Made by a program: the position numbers and the translations under genes. This document shows positions 52,801 through 59,551 of a DNA stretch of 64,000 bases, piece after piece (within the stretch, counting starts at the first letter, position 1; each line of letters begins with the position of its first letter). The notes under the pieces were generated by a model. It saw only the letters and a list, made by a program, of their open reading frames with translations, had not been told where the DNA came from and did no database searches. Location: contig NZ_JAPMLV010000002.1 of assembly GCF_026420145.1 (NCBI RefSeq), forward strand, positions 248,001 to 312,000, read 5' to 3'. This DNA is from Enterobacter pseudoroggenkampii. Its GTDB lineage: Bacteria; Pseudomonadota; Gammaproteobacteria; Enterobacterales; Enterobacteriaceae.

Positions 52801-55413
52801 GCAGTCGGCATCTTCCGGATAGCGGCCGATCTGAATACCAAATACCCCCAGCCAGCAGAGCGCCGCCTCCAGCGCCAGACGGCTATCCGACTGGCGAATG
52901 TACACTTCCACCAGCAGATTGGCCGCCAGCGCCTTTTCGGTCAGCCCGCCGGGGCAGCCGAGAATGGCGTCACACAGCTCGCGGGTGCGCTCCAGGTGCC
53001 CCAGCGCAAACTCGCAGCCCGCCTCTTCGATATCGAGCATAAAGTCTGACACCGTCCCGGCGTTGCCCAGCGCTCGGGCAGTCTGGATATAGCTCAGCGC
53101 CGAAAGGTAATCCCCCGAACGCTTCGCGCGTCGCGCGGCCAGCAGGCTCAGCTCGCGGAACATCTGGCGCTGCGGGGCAGGCTGGATGCTGTCCAGCGCG
53201 GCCGTGACGTGATGTACGGCGCGGAACAGCAGCTCGTTCCCCGCCGCCTGCCGCGCGGCGTCGGCCAGCAGGCTGGCGGTAGTCAGATTAAGATGGCTTT
53301 TCTCATGCCGATCCAGCAGCGCAAAGGCGGCCTCCTGCACCCGGTCGTGGGTGAAGGAGTACGCTTTCTCCGTCAGCACGATCAGCTGCGCCATGACCGC
53401 CGGATGCAGCGCGTAGCGCATTTCCGCCATCGATATACCGACAACGCGGCAGATCATCTCCATTTCGCCCGTGCCGCCGAGGCAGGCAAGGCTGCCCAGC
53501 AGGCGACGAGTCTCGTCGGGCAACTCTTCCAGCTTCTCCAGCACCAGGGTGACGACGTTTTCGGTGTAATGCCGGGCGCGAATCGCCTGCAGATCGTAGT
53601 GCCACTTGTCCTGATATTTGTTGTGCACCACCAGCCCGTCATCGACGATGCGGCGGAAAAATTCGTGTACAAAGAGCGGGTTGCCCCCGGTCTTTTCATG
53701 GATCAGCGTGGCGAGGTCGGTCGTCGCCGTGCTGCGGGTACGAAATACCGTCCCCAGCCAGCGGGAGACGGCTTTGACAGAGAGCGCCTGCGGGACAATT
53801 TCGCTCGCGTGCTGCGCCGCCTCCGGCAGGCTCGCCAGCTGCTGTTGCAGCGTGGGTTCGGACAGCGAACCAATGTCGCGATGAGCGACCACCACCAGCA
53901 GCGGGATCGCGCCGCAGTTCACCAGCAGATAGTTGAGCGTATGCAGGCTGGCGGCGTCGCTCCACTGGAGATCGTCGAGCACCAGCACCAGCGGGCAGCC
54001 CTGCGAGGCAAAGGTTTTCACCAGCGCCAGCACCATATGGCTGAAGCGCGCCCAGGCATCAATGGAAAACGTATCCGCCGGGAAGCGCGGTTTGCGCTCA
54101 AGCAGCAGGCCCAGTTCGGGCACGAGGCTCACGGCCAGCGCCTCGTGTCCTTCCAGGGCGCGAGAAAGACGGATTTTCCACTTCGCCACCTCGTCAGCCG
54201 GCAGGCCCAGCAGGTGCAGGGTCAGGGGGCGGAATGCAGAGCTTAATACGCCGTAGGGCAATGACGGTGAAAACTGATCCACTTTGCCCACCGCCAGCAG
54301 CACCGTACGCTGCTGGAGCGTTTTTAACGCCGTCGCAATGATGGAGGATTTGCCGATCCCCGACGGCCCGCCGATGGTCACCAGCTCCGGCACGCGGTTC
54401 TGCCCCACCCGCTCAAACGCGGCAATGACGTCATTCGCCTGCGGATGCGTCGCGAACAGCGAGTCCGCCAGAAGGATCGCCGGGGTGCGGTCCTGCTGGC
54501 CGGGGGTAAAGGCGACGATCTCGCCCTCACCGGTCAACGTCGCCTGGCAGCGGCGGAGGTCGGCAATCAGCCCGTCAACCGTCTGGTAGCGGTTATCGGG
54601 GTGCTTCTCCAGCAGCTTCAGGATGATGGTCGACAGCATTCCCGGCACGTCAGGGCGTATCGCATCCGGGGCCAGCGGCGCCGAGGCAATATGGTAGTGC
54701 GCCCAGTTGGTCCGATCGTCCTCCCCCAGTTCAAACGGCAGGCGTCCGGTCAGGAGTTCATACAGCACCACGCCGAGGCTGTAGAGATCGCTGCGGCCAT
54801 CGACAGGGCGCTGGGTGCGGGAGGTGTGCTCCGGGGACATATACGCCGGCGTGCCGCCTGAAACGGCAAGCCGGGTCTGCGCGAAGGCGCCGGAGAGGCT
54901 GCATGAAAGGCCAAAGCTGCCCAGACGGCAGGTGGCATCGTGATGAACAAAAATATTGCCGGGCTTGATATCGCCGTGGATCAGGTTTTGCAGATGCATC
55001 TGGCGCAGAGGAACGCAGATCTGGATCGCCAGCTCGATAAAGCGCGCGATCCCCGAGATCGCCCTGCCCGCGCGCCGCGCCAGCAGCTCAAACGAAAACG
55101 GGGCGTACACCAGCGCGAAGCGTCCCCGGTACTGGGTGGACGCGACGGCGCGAATGGCCCAGCTATCCTGCAGCGCGTCACGCAGCGCAAACTCGTTTTT
55201 CAGCAGCCGGGTGGCCCGCTCTTCCTCTTCATCACTGACCGCGGTGGCGATAATGAACGAGCCGCCGGAATGAGGATGTCGCGCGTGCATCCAGGCGATT
55301 CCGCCCTCCTGCGCCAGCACGGTAAAAATCACATCCTCTTTAAGGACAAAAACCCGCCCCTGGTGAAGATTTCCCTGGGCGGGCCAGAATGCAGGCTGCT
55401 CGTGTTCGTTCAT
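49831..55413 (-). CDS. Giant hybrid sensor: Ser/Thr kinase-like, STAND ATPase, GAF, PAS, histidine kinase
   Basis: The 1860-residue protein joins several modules. Residues 20 to 290 are a protein-kinase fold with catalytic-loop HGDIKPGN (146-153) and the GTPAYMSPEH activation segment, but the DFG motif reads SFG (Ser166) and the N-lobe lysine is not evident, suggesting a pseudokinase. At 340 to about 900 is a STAND/AAA ATPase (Walker A GPSGIGKS 349-356, Walker B LVLVLDD 475-481), then a helical TPR-like region. GAF follows at about 1325 to 1475, PAS at about 1505 to 1615, and a histidine kinase with His1645 (IAHEINQP), N-box NLVMNAVEA and the G boxes. It follows the receiver gene by 9 bases. 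The type is annotated as a trifunctional kinase; its signal is unknown. Confidence 0.92.
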   Translation of the reverse strand: MNEHEQPAFWPAQGNLHQGRVFVLKEDVIFTVLAQEGGIAWMHARHPHSGGSFIIATAVSDEEEERATRLLKNEFALRDALQDSWAIRAVASTQYRGRFALVYAPFSFELLARRAGRAISGIARFIELAIQICVPLRQMHLQNLIHGDIKPGNIFVHHDATCRLGSFGLSCSLSGAFAQTRLAVSGGTPAYMSPEHTSRTQRPVDGRSDLYSLGVVLYELLTGRLPFELGEDDRTNWAHYHIASAPLAPDAIRPDVPGMLSTIILKLLEKHPDNRYQTVDGLIADLRRCQATLTGEGEIVAFTPGQQDRTPAILLADSLFATHPQANDVIAAFERVGQNRVPELVTIGGPSGIGKSSIIATALKTLQQRTVLLAVGKVDQFSPSLPYGVLSSAFRPLTLHLLGLPADEVAKWKIRLSRALEGHEALAVSLVPELGLLLERKPRFPADTFSIDAWARFSHMVLALVKTFASQGCPLVLVLDDLQWSDAASLHTLNYLLVNCGAIPLLVVVAHRDIGSLSEPTLQQQLASLPEAAQHASEIVPQALSVKAVSRWLGTVFRTRSTATTDLATLIHEKTGGNPLFVHEFFRRIVDDGLVVHNKYQDKWHYDLQAIRARHYTENVVTLVLEKLEELPDETRRLLGSLACLGGTGEMEMICRVVGISMAEMRYALHPAVMAQLIVLTEKAYSFTHDRVQEAAFALLDRHEKSHLNLTTASLLADAARQAAGNELLFRAVHHVTAALDSIQPAPQRQMFRELSLLAARRAKRSGDYLSALSYIQTARALGNAGTVSDFMLDIEEAGCEFALGHLERTRELCDAILGCPGGLTEKALAANLLVEVYIRQSDSRLALEAALCWLGVFGIQIGRYPEDADCDEAWEHFCNRAGDAPQTLFAPLSRMDNPETEAVMNLLYSASICASFICPRLHFLLLCRMMHLTLDHGITGASTTAMAWFGVLMGHRYAEYRLGFLYGTLARELVNRHGYDAFEAKTLLPLDQLSVWTQPLSFTIECAKACFTSAVTHGDMTMACFAACHQVINFLSRGDHLDGVLTSIDRGLAFVRKTHFQDVETILMVQRGYVEFLRTPVIGTWTASQVLPEALLPASPEQAPEQTSTMLFWYWLYRGMAHFTCGEYADAQADLEMAGWYAWSAPGHIHLLDYHLYSALALSRQLTPETFSANHRRSIHAHYDKIALWARINPGTFADKEALIYAEIVRLDGMNSIALEQYEKAVRLSREGGFNPINALAHELAGRFALACGYPTASDAHFRGAIAAWGRAGAQAKVRQLEQDFPHLLASGQASAYDTVAFAQNETIRDLQSVIKASRALSEEINLERLIENLMTILLERAGAQRGLLLRISDNLIPEIEASAWTSTEGVRVRILKDVPTATDMPLSVLAAVIRTGQEIRTGKPEEFHPFSQDPYLVTSGAAVMCVPMFKQARLVGVLYLENRLMPEVFTAEHSRVVSLLGAQAAVSLETARLYAELLGENIQRRRVEKELRASQTSLMLGEQISHTGSWRWELEQDLMFVSEEYARILGLPEQQKMISMAEFLTFVHEDDYARISTIVTQSVREGLSMRAEFRVKRTDGSTRYILGIGDPVGVGSEVNEYYGIITDITSQRAAEDAMRVAQADLARVSRATTVGQLTSSIAHEINQPLMSIVSNAGASLRWLSREPARLDKVREGLEEIAAEGARAGEIIRSIQSLTRKQDPTFSRIDLHYLIHHIIALSRSELEQRHISVDYLLKAQDSFITGDSVQIQQVLLNLVMNAVEAMAEVKDRACTITLSTSNADGKAIVEIADTGSGIEPERLEQIFDSFYSTKPQGMGMGLTISASIIERHCGKLSARRREPYGTVFAFALPLAVQEG

Positions 55414-55422
55414 CCGCGATCC

Positions 55423-55803
55423 TTATTGTCGGCGGGCCAGCTCCCGCTGAATATGATCCAGCAGAATATCGATGTTAATCGGCTTACGCAAAAAAGCAGC
55501 GGCGCCCAGACCGAGAGCGTACCGCTGCATATTTTCATCAGCATGACCGGAGATAAAAAGCACGGGCGGAGGCGGTACGGCCAGCAGCCGCAGCTTGTCA
55601 AACAGCTCAAGGCCGCTCATGCCCCGGAGCTTGATATCGGTGATCACCAGCGCCGCGCCGGACAGGGCAAGCGGATGGCTCAGAAATACCTCTGCCGAAT
55701 CAAACGTGTCGGTTGAATAGCCTTCCGACTCCAGGAGATTACTCAACCCGCTGCGGACGGAACGTTCGTCATCAATGATGGCAATGCGCCACGGCAGCGT
55801 CAT
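55423..55803 (-). CDS. Stand-alone receiver-domain response regulator
   Basis: The 126-residue CheY-like protein consists of a receiver only: acidic pocket Asp11-Asp12, phospho-acceptor Asp56 (VITDIKLRG), Ser in FISGHAD and Lys in FLRKPI. It has no output domain, so it may act as a phosphate shuttle or sink, or bind another protein. It lies 9 bases upstream of the giant sensor and 20 bases downstream of the second XapX gene, behind an AGAGG box. With the FixJ-type protein at the other end of the sensor gene there are two receivers for one kinase. Confidence 0.9.
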   Translation of the reverse strand: MTLPWRIAIIDDERSVRSGLSNLLESEGYSTDTFDSAEVFLSHPLALSGAALVITDIKLRGMSGLELFDKLRLLAVPPPPVLFISGHADENMQRYALGLGAAAFLRKPINIDILLDHIQRELARRQ

Positions 55804-55823
55804 GCTGTTTTTCCTCTAACCAG

Positions 55824-56087
55824 TCATTTAACGTCGCGAGGGTCCTTCGCAGGCGCAGGGGGCGCCGTGCCGCTGATTTTCGGTACGCATTCGTGACGAA
55901 ACCAGGCGAGGGTGAGCGGTTCGCGACTCAGTAAACGTCGTCCCACCGGGATAAGCTGTTCGCCCACCAGCATGCCGAACAGGCCAAGCAGGGCGACAAC
56001 CGGCGGTGCCGGGGAATGGACGTCGAGCAGAGCGTAAATTACCCCAGCAACCACGCCGCACACCAGCGAAATTATCCATGCTTTCAT
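55824..56087 (-). CDS. XapX-domain (DUF1427) membrane protein, copy 2
   Basis: The 87-residue protein has two hydrophobic segments (residues 4 to 20 and 27 to 47). The XapX pattern is CGVVAGVIYALLDVHSPAPPVVALLGLFGMLVGEQLIP. It carries a longer hydrophilic C-terminus with a Pro-rich end (GTAPPAPAKDPRD). Function unknown. It overlaps the preceding XapX gene by 4 bases (ATGA), and the two proteins share most of the core, indicating tandem duplication. Confidence 0.85.
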   Translation of the reverse strand: MKAWIISLVCGVVAGVIYALLDVHSPAPPVVALLGLFGMLVGEQLIPVGRRLLSREPLTLAWFRHECVPKISGTAPPAPAKDPRDVK

Positions 56088-56305
56088 GATGACGCTCCCG
56101 TCTGCGATGCCGCCTGCGGAACGGTCACCTGAGGAGGAGGCGCAGCGTCGCGGGATAACAGATGCCGCGTCGCCTGTTCGCCCGCCAGCATCCCCAGCAG
56201 GCCAATCAGCGCCAGCGCGGGCGGCGCGGGAGAGCGCACCTTCAGCACGGCATACATCAGGCCAATCAGCACGCCTGCGGCAAGGGATATCAGCCCAGTA
56301 CTCAT
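56084..56305 (-). CDS. XapX-domain (DUF1427) membrane protein, copy 1
   Basis: The 73-residue protein has two predicted membrane helices with the XapX core AGVLIGLMYAVLKVRSPAPPALALIGLLGMLAGEQ. The C-terminal tail is short and polar. A GGAG box precedes the ATG at 56305. The gene lies 61 bases downstream of the isochorismatase-family gene and overlaps the second XapX gene. Small XapX proteins often accompany hydrolase and kinase genes of this type, but no role is established. Confidence 0.83.
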   Translation of the reverse strand: MSTGLISLAAGVLIGLMYAVLKVRSPAPPALALIGLLGMLAGEQATRHLLSRDAAPPPQVTVPQAASQTGASS

Positions 56306-56366
56306 TGTGAACTCCAGAGAAAGAGGCAGCGGCGAGCCGGATGAGGGACCAGCCCGCCAGCGGAAC

Positions 56367-57053
56367 TTAGCGAGCCGGGACCGGCGCTAAGGTGCGGTGC
56401 TCGCTCTTCTGGCGAGACGGCGCTTTGTGCACCATGGTGTAGGCGTAATCCACGCCCATGCCGTACGCGCCGGAATGCTCGCGCACGATGTCCATCACCG
56501 CGGTGTAGGTCTCTTTACGCGCCCAGTCGCGCTGCCACTCCAGCATCACCTGCTGCCAGGTCACCGGGATCACGCCCGCCTGGATCATGCGCTGCATCGC
56601 GTAGTCGTGGGCTTCTTTGGAGGTGCCGCCGGACGCGTCCGCCACCATATAAATTTCGTAGTCGCCTTCCAGCATCGCGCACAGGGCAAAGCTGTTGTTG
56701 CACACTTCGGTCCACAGACCGGCCACCACGACCTTCTTCTTGCCGTTGGCCTTCAGCGCGTCGCGCACCTTCTGGTCGTCCCAGGAGTTCATGGAGGTAC
56801 GCTCCAGAATGTCCTGACCCGGGAACACGTCCAGCAGTTCCGGATAGGTATTGCCGGAGAAGCTTTCGGTCTCTACGGTGGTGATGATGGTCGGGATGTT
56901 GAACACCTTAGCCGCTTTCGCCAGCGCCACGGTGTTGTTTTTCAGCACCTGGCGGTCAATCGACTGCACGCCAAACGCCATCTGAGGCTGGTGATCGATA
57001 AAGATGATCTGACAGTTCGCAGGGGTTAACACTTCGAGCTTTGAAGAGGTCAT
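56367..57053 (-). CDS. Isochorismatase-family (YcaC-like) hydrolase
   Basis: The 228-residue cysteine hydrolase fold has the triad Asp20 (IFIDHQPQM), Lys within NGKKKVVVAG (105-107) and Cys118 (TEVCNNSF), the pattern of YcaC. YcaC-type proteins are octameric and of unknown physiological substrate; others hydrolyse amides or nicotinamide-like compounds. A C-terminal extension of about 25 residues rich in Arg, Pro and Ser is seen. It heads the minus-strand operon ending in the giant sensor and is divergent from the amidohydrolase operon. Confidence 0.87.
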   Translation of the reverse strand: MTSSKLEVLTPANCQIIFIDHQPQMAFGVQSIDRQVLKNNTVALAKAAKVFNIPTIITTVETESFSGNTYPELLDVFPGQDILERTSMNSWDDQKVRDALKANGKKKVVVAGLWTEVCNNSFALCAMLEGDYEIYMVADASGGTSKEAHDYAMQRMIQAGVIPVTWQQVMLEWQRDWARKETYTAVMDIVREHSGAYGMGVDYAYTMVHKAPSRQKSEHRTLAPVPAR

Positions 57054-57154
57054 AGCATTTTCCAGTGGTTAAGGGTAGAAATCGCCGCGAGTGCCACGGC
57101 GATAAAGTCACCCTCATCCTGCGGTTTTCCTTCTCCGCGCGTAATTATCTCTTC

Positions 57155-57210
57155 GTATAGTTAACCTTAGGTATAGTTATACTTTGGTATACCTATCCTA
57201 TTGTATAACT
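57155..57210. promoter_or_regulatory. Cluster of GTATA-type repeats between the two divergent hydrolase operons
   Basis: GTATAGTTA occurs at 57155-57163 and 57171-57179, sixteen bases apart. The second is part of the dyad GTATA-GT-TATAC (57171-57182), followed by the palindrome GGTATACC (57186-57193) and an inverted GTATAACT (57203-57210). The cluster lies upstream of both the isochorismatase-family gene and the amidohydrolase gene and is a strong candidate for the binding region of a shared regulator, perhaps the FixJ-type protein. Confidence 0.55.
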
Positions 57211-57272
57211 GGATCTTTGCCGAAACCGGTTCCCATAATCCTGACCATTCCCCTCTCAGTCAGGAGCAGTTT

Positions 57273-59144
57273 ATGGTTACCCCAGGTAAAGCCGATCTCA
57301 TTCTGGTTAACGGCCAGTTTCACACCGTCGATCGCGAGAATCCTGTCGCGGAAGCCGTTGCCGTGCGCGACGGAAAATTTCTGGAAGTGGGTACCGTCGC
57401 CGAGGTGATGCAACACCACGGCGACGGCACCAAAGTGGTGGATTTGAAAGGCCACACTGCCATCCCCGGCCTCAACGACTCGCACCTGCATCTGATCCGC
57501 GGCGGGCTGAACTACAACCTCGAGCTGCGCTGGGAAGGCGTGCCGTCCCTGGACGACGCCCTGCGGATGCTGAAAGAGCAGGCGCTGCGTACCCCGTCGC
57601 CCCAGTGGGTGCGCGTGGTCGGCGGCTGGACCGAGTTCCAGTTTGCCGAGCGCCGCATGCCGACTCTCGACGAAATTAACGACGCCGCGCCGGATACCCC
57701 GGTCTTCATCCTGCACCTGTACGACCGCGCCCTGCTCAACCGCGCCGCACTGAAGGTGGTCGGCTACACCAAAGATACGCCAAACCCGCCGGGCGGCGAG
57801 ATCCAGCGCGACGCCAACGGCAACCCGACCGGAATGCTGATTGCCCGTCCGAACGCCATGATCCTCTACGCCACGCTGGCGAAAGGGCCGAAGCTGCCGC
57901 TGGAGCAGCAGGTTAACTCCACCCGCCAGTTCATGCGCGAGCTCAACCGTCTGGGGCTGACCAGCGCCATCGACGCGGGCGGCGGCTTCCAGAACTACCC
58001 GGAAGATTACGAGGTGATCGCCGAGCTGCACGCGAAAAAGCAGATGACCATCCGCATCGCCTACAACCTGTTTACCCAGCGTCCGGGCCACGAGCTGGAA
58101 GACTTTGAAAAATGGACCGACATGCTCACGCCGGGCCAGGGCAGCGACTTCTTCCGCCACAACGGCGCGGGCGAAATGCTGGTCTTCTCCGCCGCCGATT
58201 TTGAAGACTTCCTCGAGCCGCGCCCGGATCTCGCGCCGGGCATGGAGGACGAGCTGGAGCGCGTGGTGCGCCATCTGGTGGAGCACCGCTGGCCGTTCCG
58301 CCTGCACGCCACCTATAACGAATCCATCAGCCGCATGCTGGACGTCTTCGAGAAGGTGAACCGCGACATTCCGTTCAACGGCCTGCACTGGTTCTTCGAC
58401 CATGCGGAAACCGTCACCCAGGCCAACATCGACCGCATTAAAGAACTCGGCGGCGGCATTGCCGTCCAGCACCGCATGGCCTTCCAGGGCGAGTACTTTG
58501 CCGAGCGCTACGGCATCGAAGCCACCCGCCACACGCCGCCGGTGGCGAAAATGCTCGAGACCGGCGTACCGGTGGGCTTAGGGACGGACGCCACCCGCGT
58601 GGCAAGCTACAACCCGTGGACCGCGCTCTACTGGCTGGTCTCCGGCCGCACCGTCGGCGGGATGCAGATGTACGACCACAGCGCCCGTCTGGACCGCGAT
58701 ACGGCCCTGATGCTCTGGACCCAGGGCAGCGCGTGGTTCTCCAGCGAGCAGAACCAGAAGGGGCAGATCAAGGTCGGCCAGCTCGCCGACCTGGCAGTGC
58801 TGAGCAAAGACTACTTCCGCGTGCCGGAAGAGGAGATCAAGGGCATCGAGTCCGTTCTCACGGTGGTCAACGGCGATATCGTCTACGCCGCGGGCAGCTT
58901 TGGCCCGCTCGCGCCGCCGGCCATCCCGGTCCTGCCCGAGTGGTCACCGGTGGTCAAGGTGCCTGGCCACTACCGCAGCGCGCCGCCGCAGGCCGCACGC
59001 GTGGGTATGAGTGTGGCTCACCACTGCAGCGGCCCGTGCGGGGTTCACAGCCACCAGCACGATTTCGCCCGCACGTCAGCGATGCCGGTGTCCGACGATA
59101 ACGCTTTCTGGGGGGCGCTGGGCTGCAGCTGCTTTGCATTCTGA
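57273..59144 (+). CDS. YtcJ-like metal-dependent amidohydrolase
   Basis: The 623-residue amidohydrolase-superfamily (Amidohydro_3, YtcJ-like) protein has the first metal motif HLH at residues 71 and 73 (LNDSHLHLIRGG) after the beta-sandwich start, then HWFFDHAET with further histidines, the catalytic Asp in VGLGTDATR, and a return to the beta-sandwich (GQLADLAVLSKDYF). The C-terminal 70 residues extend beyond the usual end and are rich in His, Cys and Pro (SVAHHCSGPCGVHSHQHDF). The start at 57273 has a CAGGAG box; an upstream ATG at 57201 lies in the repeat cluster. The DoxX gene starts on its stop codon (TGATG). Confidence 0.87.
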   Translation: MVTPGKADLILVNGQFHTVDRENPVAEAVAVRDGKFLEVGTVAEVMQHHGDGTKVVDLKGHTAIPGLNDSHLHLIRGGLNYNLELRWEGVPSLDDALRMLKEQALRTPSPQWVRVVGGWTEFQFAERRMPTLDEINDAAPDTPVFILHLYDRALLNRAALKVVGYTKDTPNPPGGEIQRDANGNPTGMLIARPNAMILYATLAKGPKLPLEQQVNSTRQFMRELNRLGLTSAIDAGGGFQNYPEDYEVIAELHAKKQMTIRIAYNLFTQRPGHELEDFEKWTDMLTPGQGSDFFRHNGAGEMLVFSAADFEDFLEPRPDLAPGMEDELERVVRHLVEHRWPFRLHATYNESISRMLDVFEKVNRDIPFNGLHWFFDHAETVTQANIDRIKELGGGIAVQHRMAFQGEYFAERYGIEATRHTPPVAKMLETGVPVGLGTDATRVASYNPWTALYWLVSGRTVGGMQMYDHSARLDRDTALMLWTQGSAWFSSEQNQKGQIKVGQLADLAVLSKDYFRVPEEEIKGIESVLTVVNGDIVYAAGSFGPLAPPAIPVLPEWSPVVKVPGHYRSAPPQAARVGMSVAHHCSGPCGVHSHQHDFARTSAMPVSDDNAFWGALGCSCFAF

Positions 59145-59551
59145 TGAAAAACACCACTATGCCGCCCCGGATCGACCTGGGGCTGTTCTTCCTGCGCCTG
59201 ACCGGCAGCCTGCTGCTGCTCTACGTGCACGGCCTGCCGAAGGTGCTGCACTTCAGCGAAGAGCTGACGCGCATTGAAGATCCGTTCGGCTTCGGGCCTT
59301 ACGCGAGCCTGATCCCGGCGATTGTCGCCGAGGTGATCTGCCCGCTGTTGATCATTGCGGGCGTCTACACCCGCCTGGCGTGCCTGCCGATTATCGCCGT
59401 GCTGCTGGTGGCGATGCTGGCGGTCCACCCGAACTGGTCGATTGCCGAAGGGCAGTTTGGCTGGCTGCTGATGATTATCTTCACCACTCTCGCCCTCACC
59501 GGGCCGGGCCAGTGGCGGCTGCAGCGTAGGGCAACGGAGAGGTTTGCATGA
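59144..59551 (+). CDS. DoxX-family membrane protein
   Basis: The 135-residue protein has four hydrophobic segments of the DoxX type (LGLFFLRLTGSLLLLYVHGLPKVL at the start, PAIVAEVICPLLIIAGVYTRLACLPIIAVLLVAML in the middle). DoxX proteins are small inner-membrane partners of redox enzymes, for example thiosulfate:quinone oxidoreductase or detoxification complexes. Its start overlaps the amidohydrolase stop by one base (TGATG) and its stop overlaps the MFS start (ATGA), so it is embedded in a tightly coupled operon. Confidence 0.86.
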   Translation: MKNTTMPPRIDLGLFFLRLTGSLLLLYVHGLPKVLHFSEELTRIEDPFGFGPYASLIPAIVAEVICPLLIIAGVYTRLACLPIIAVLLVAMLAVHPNWSIAEGQFGWLLMIIFTTLALTGPGQWRLQRRATERFA

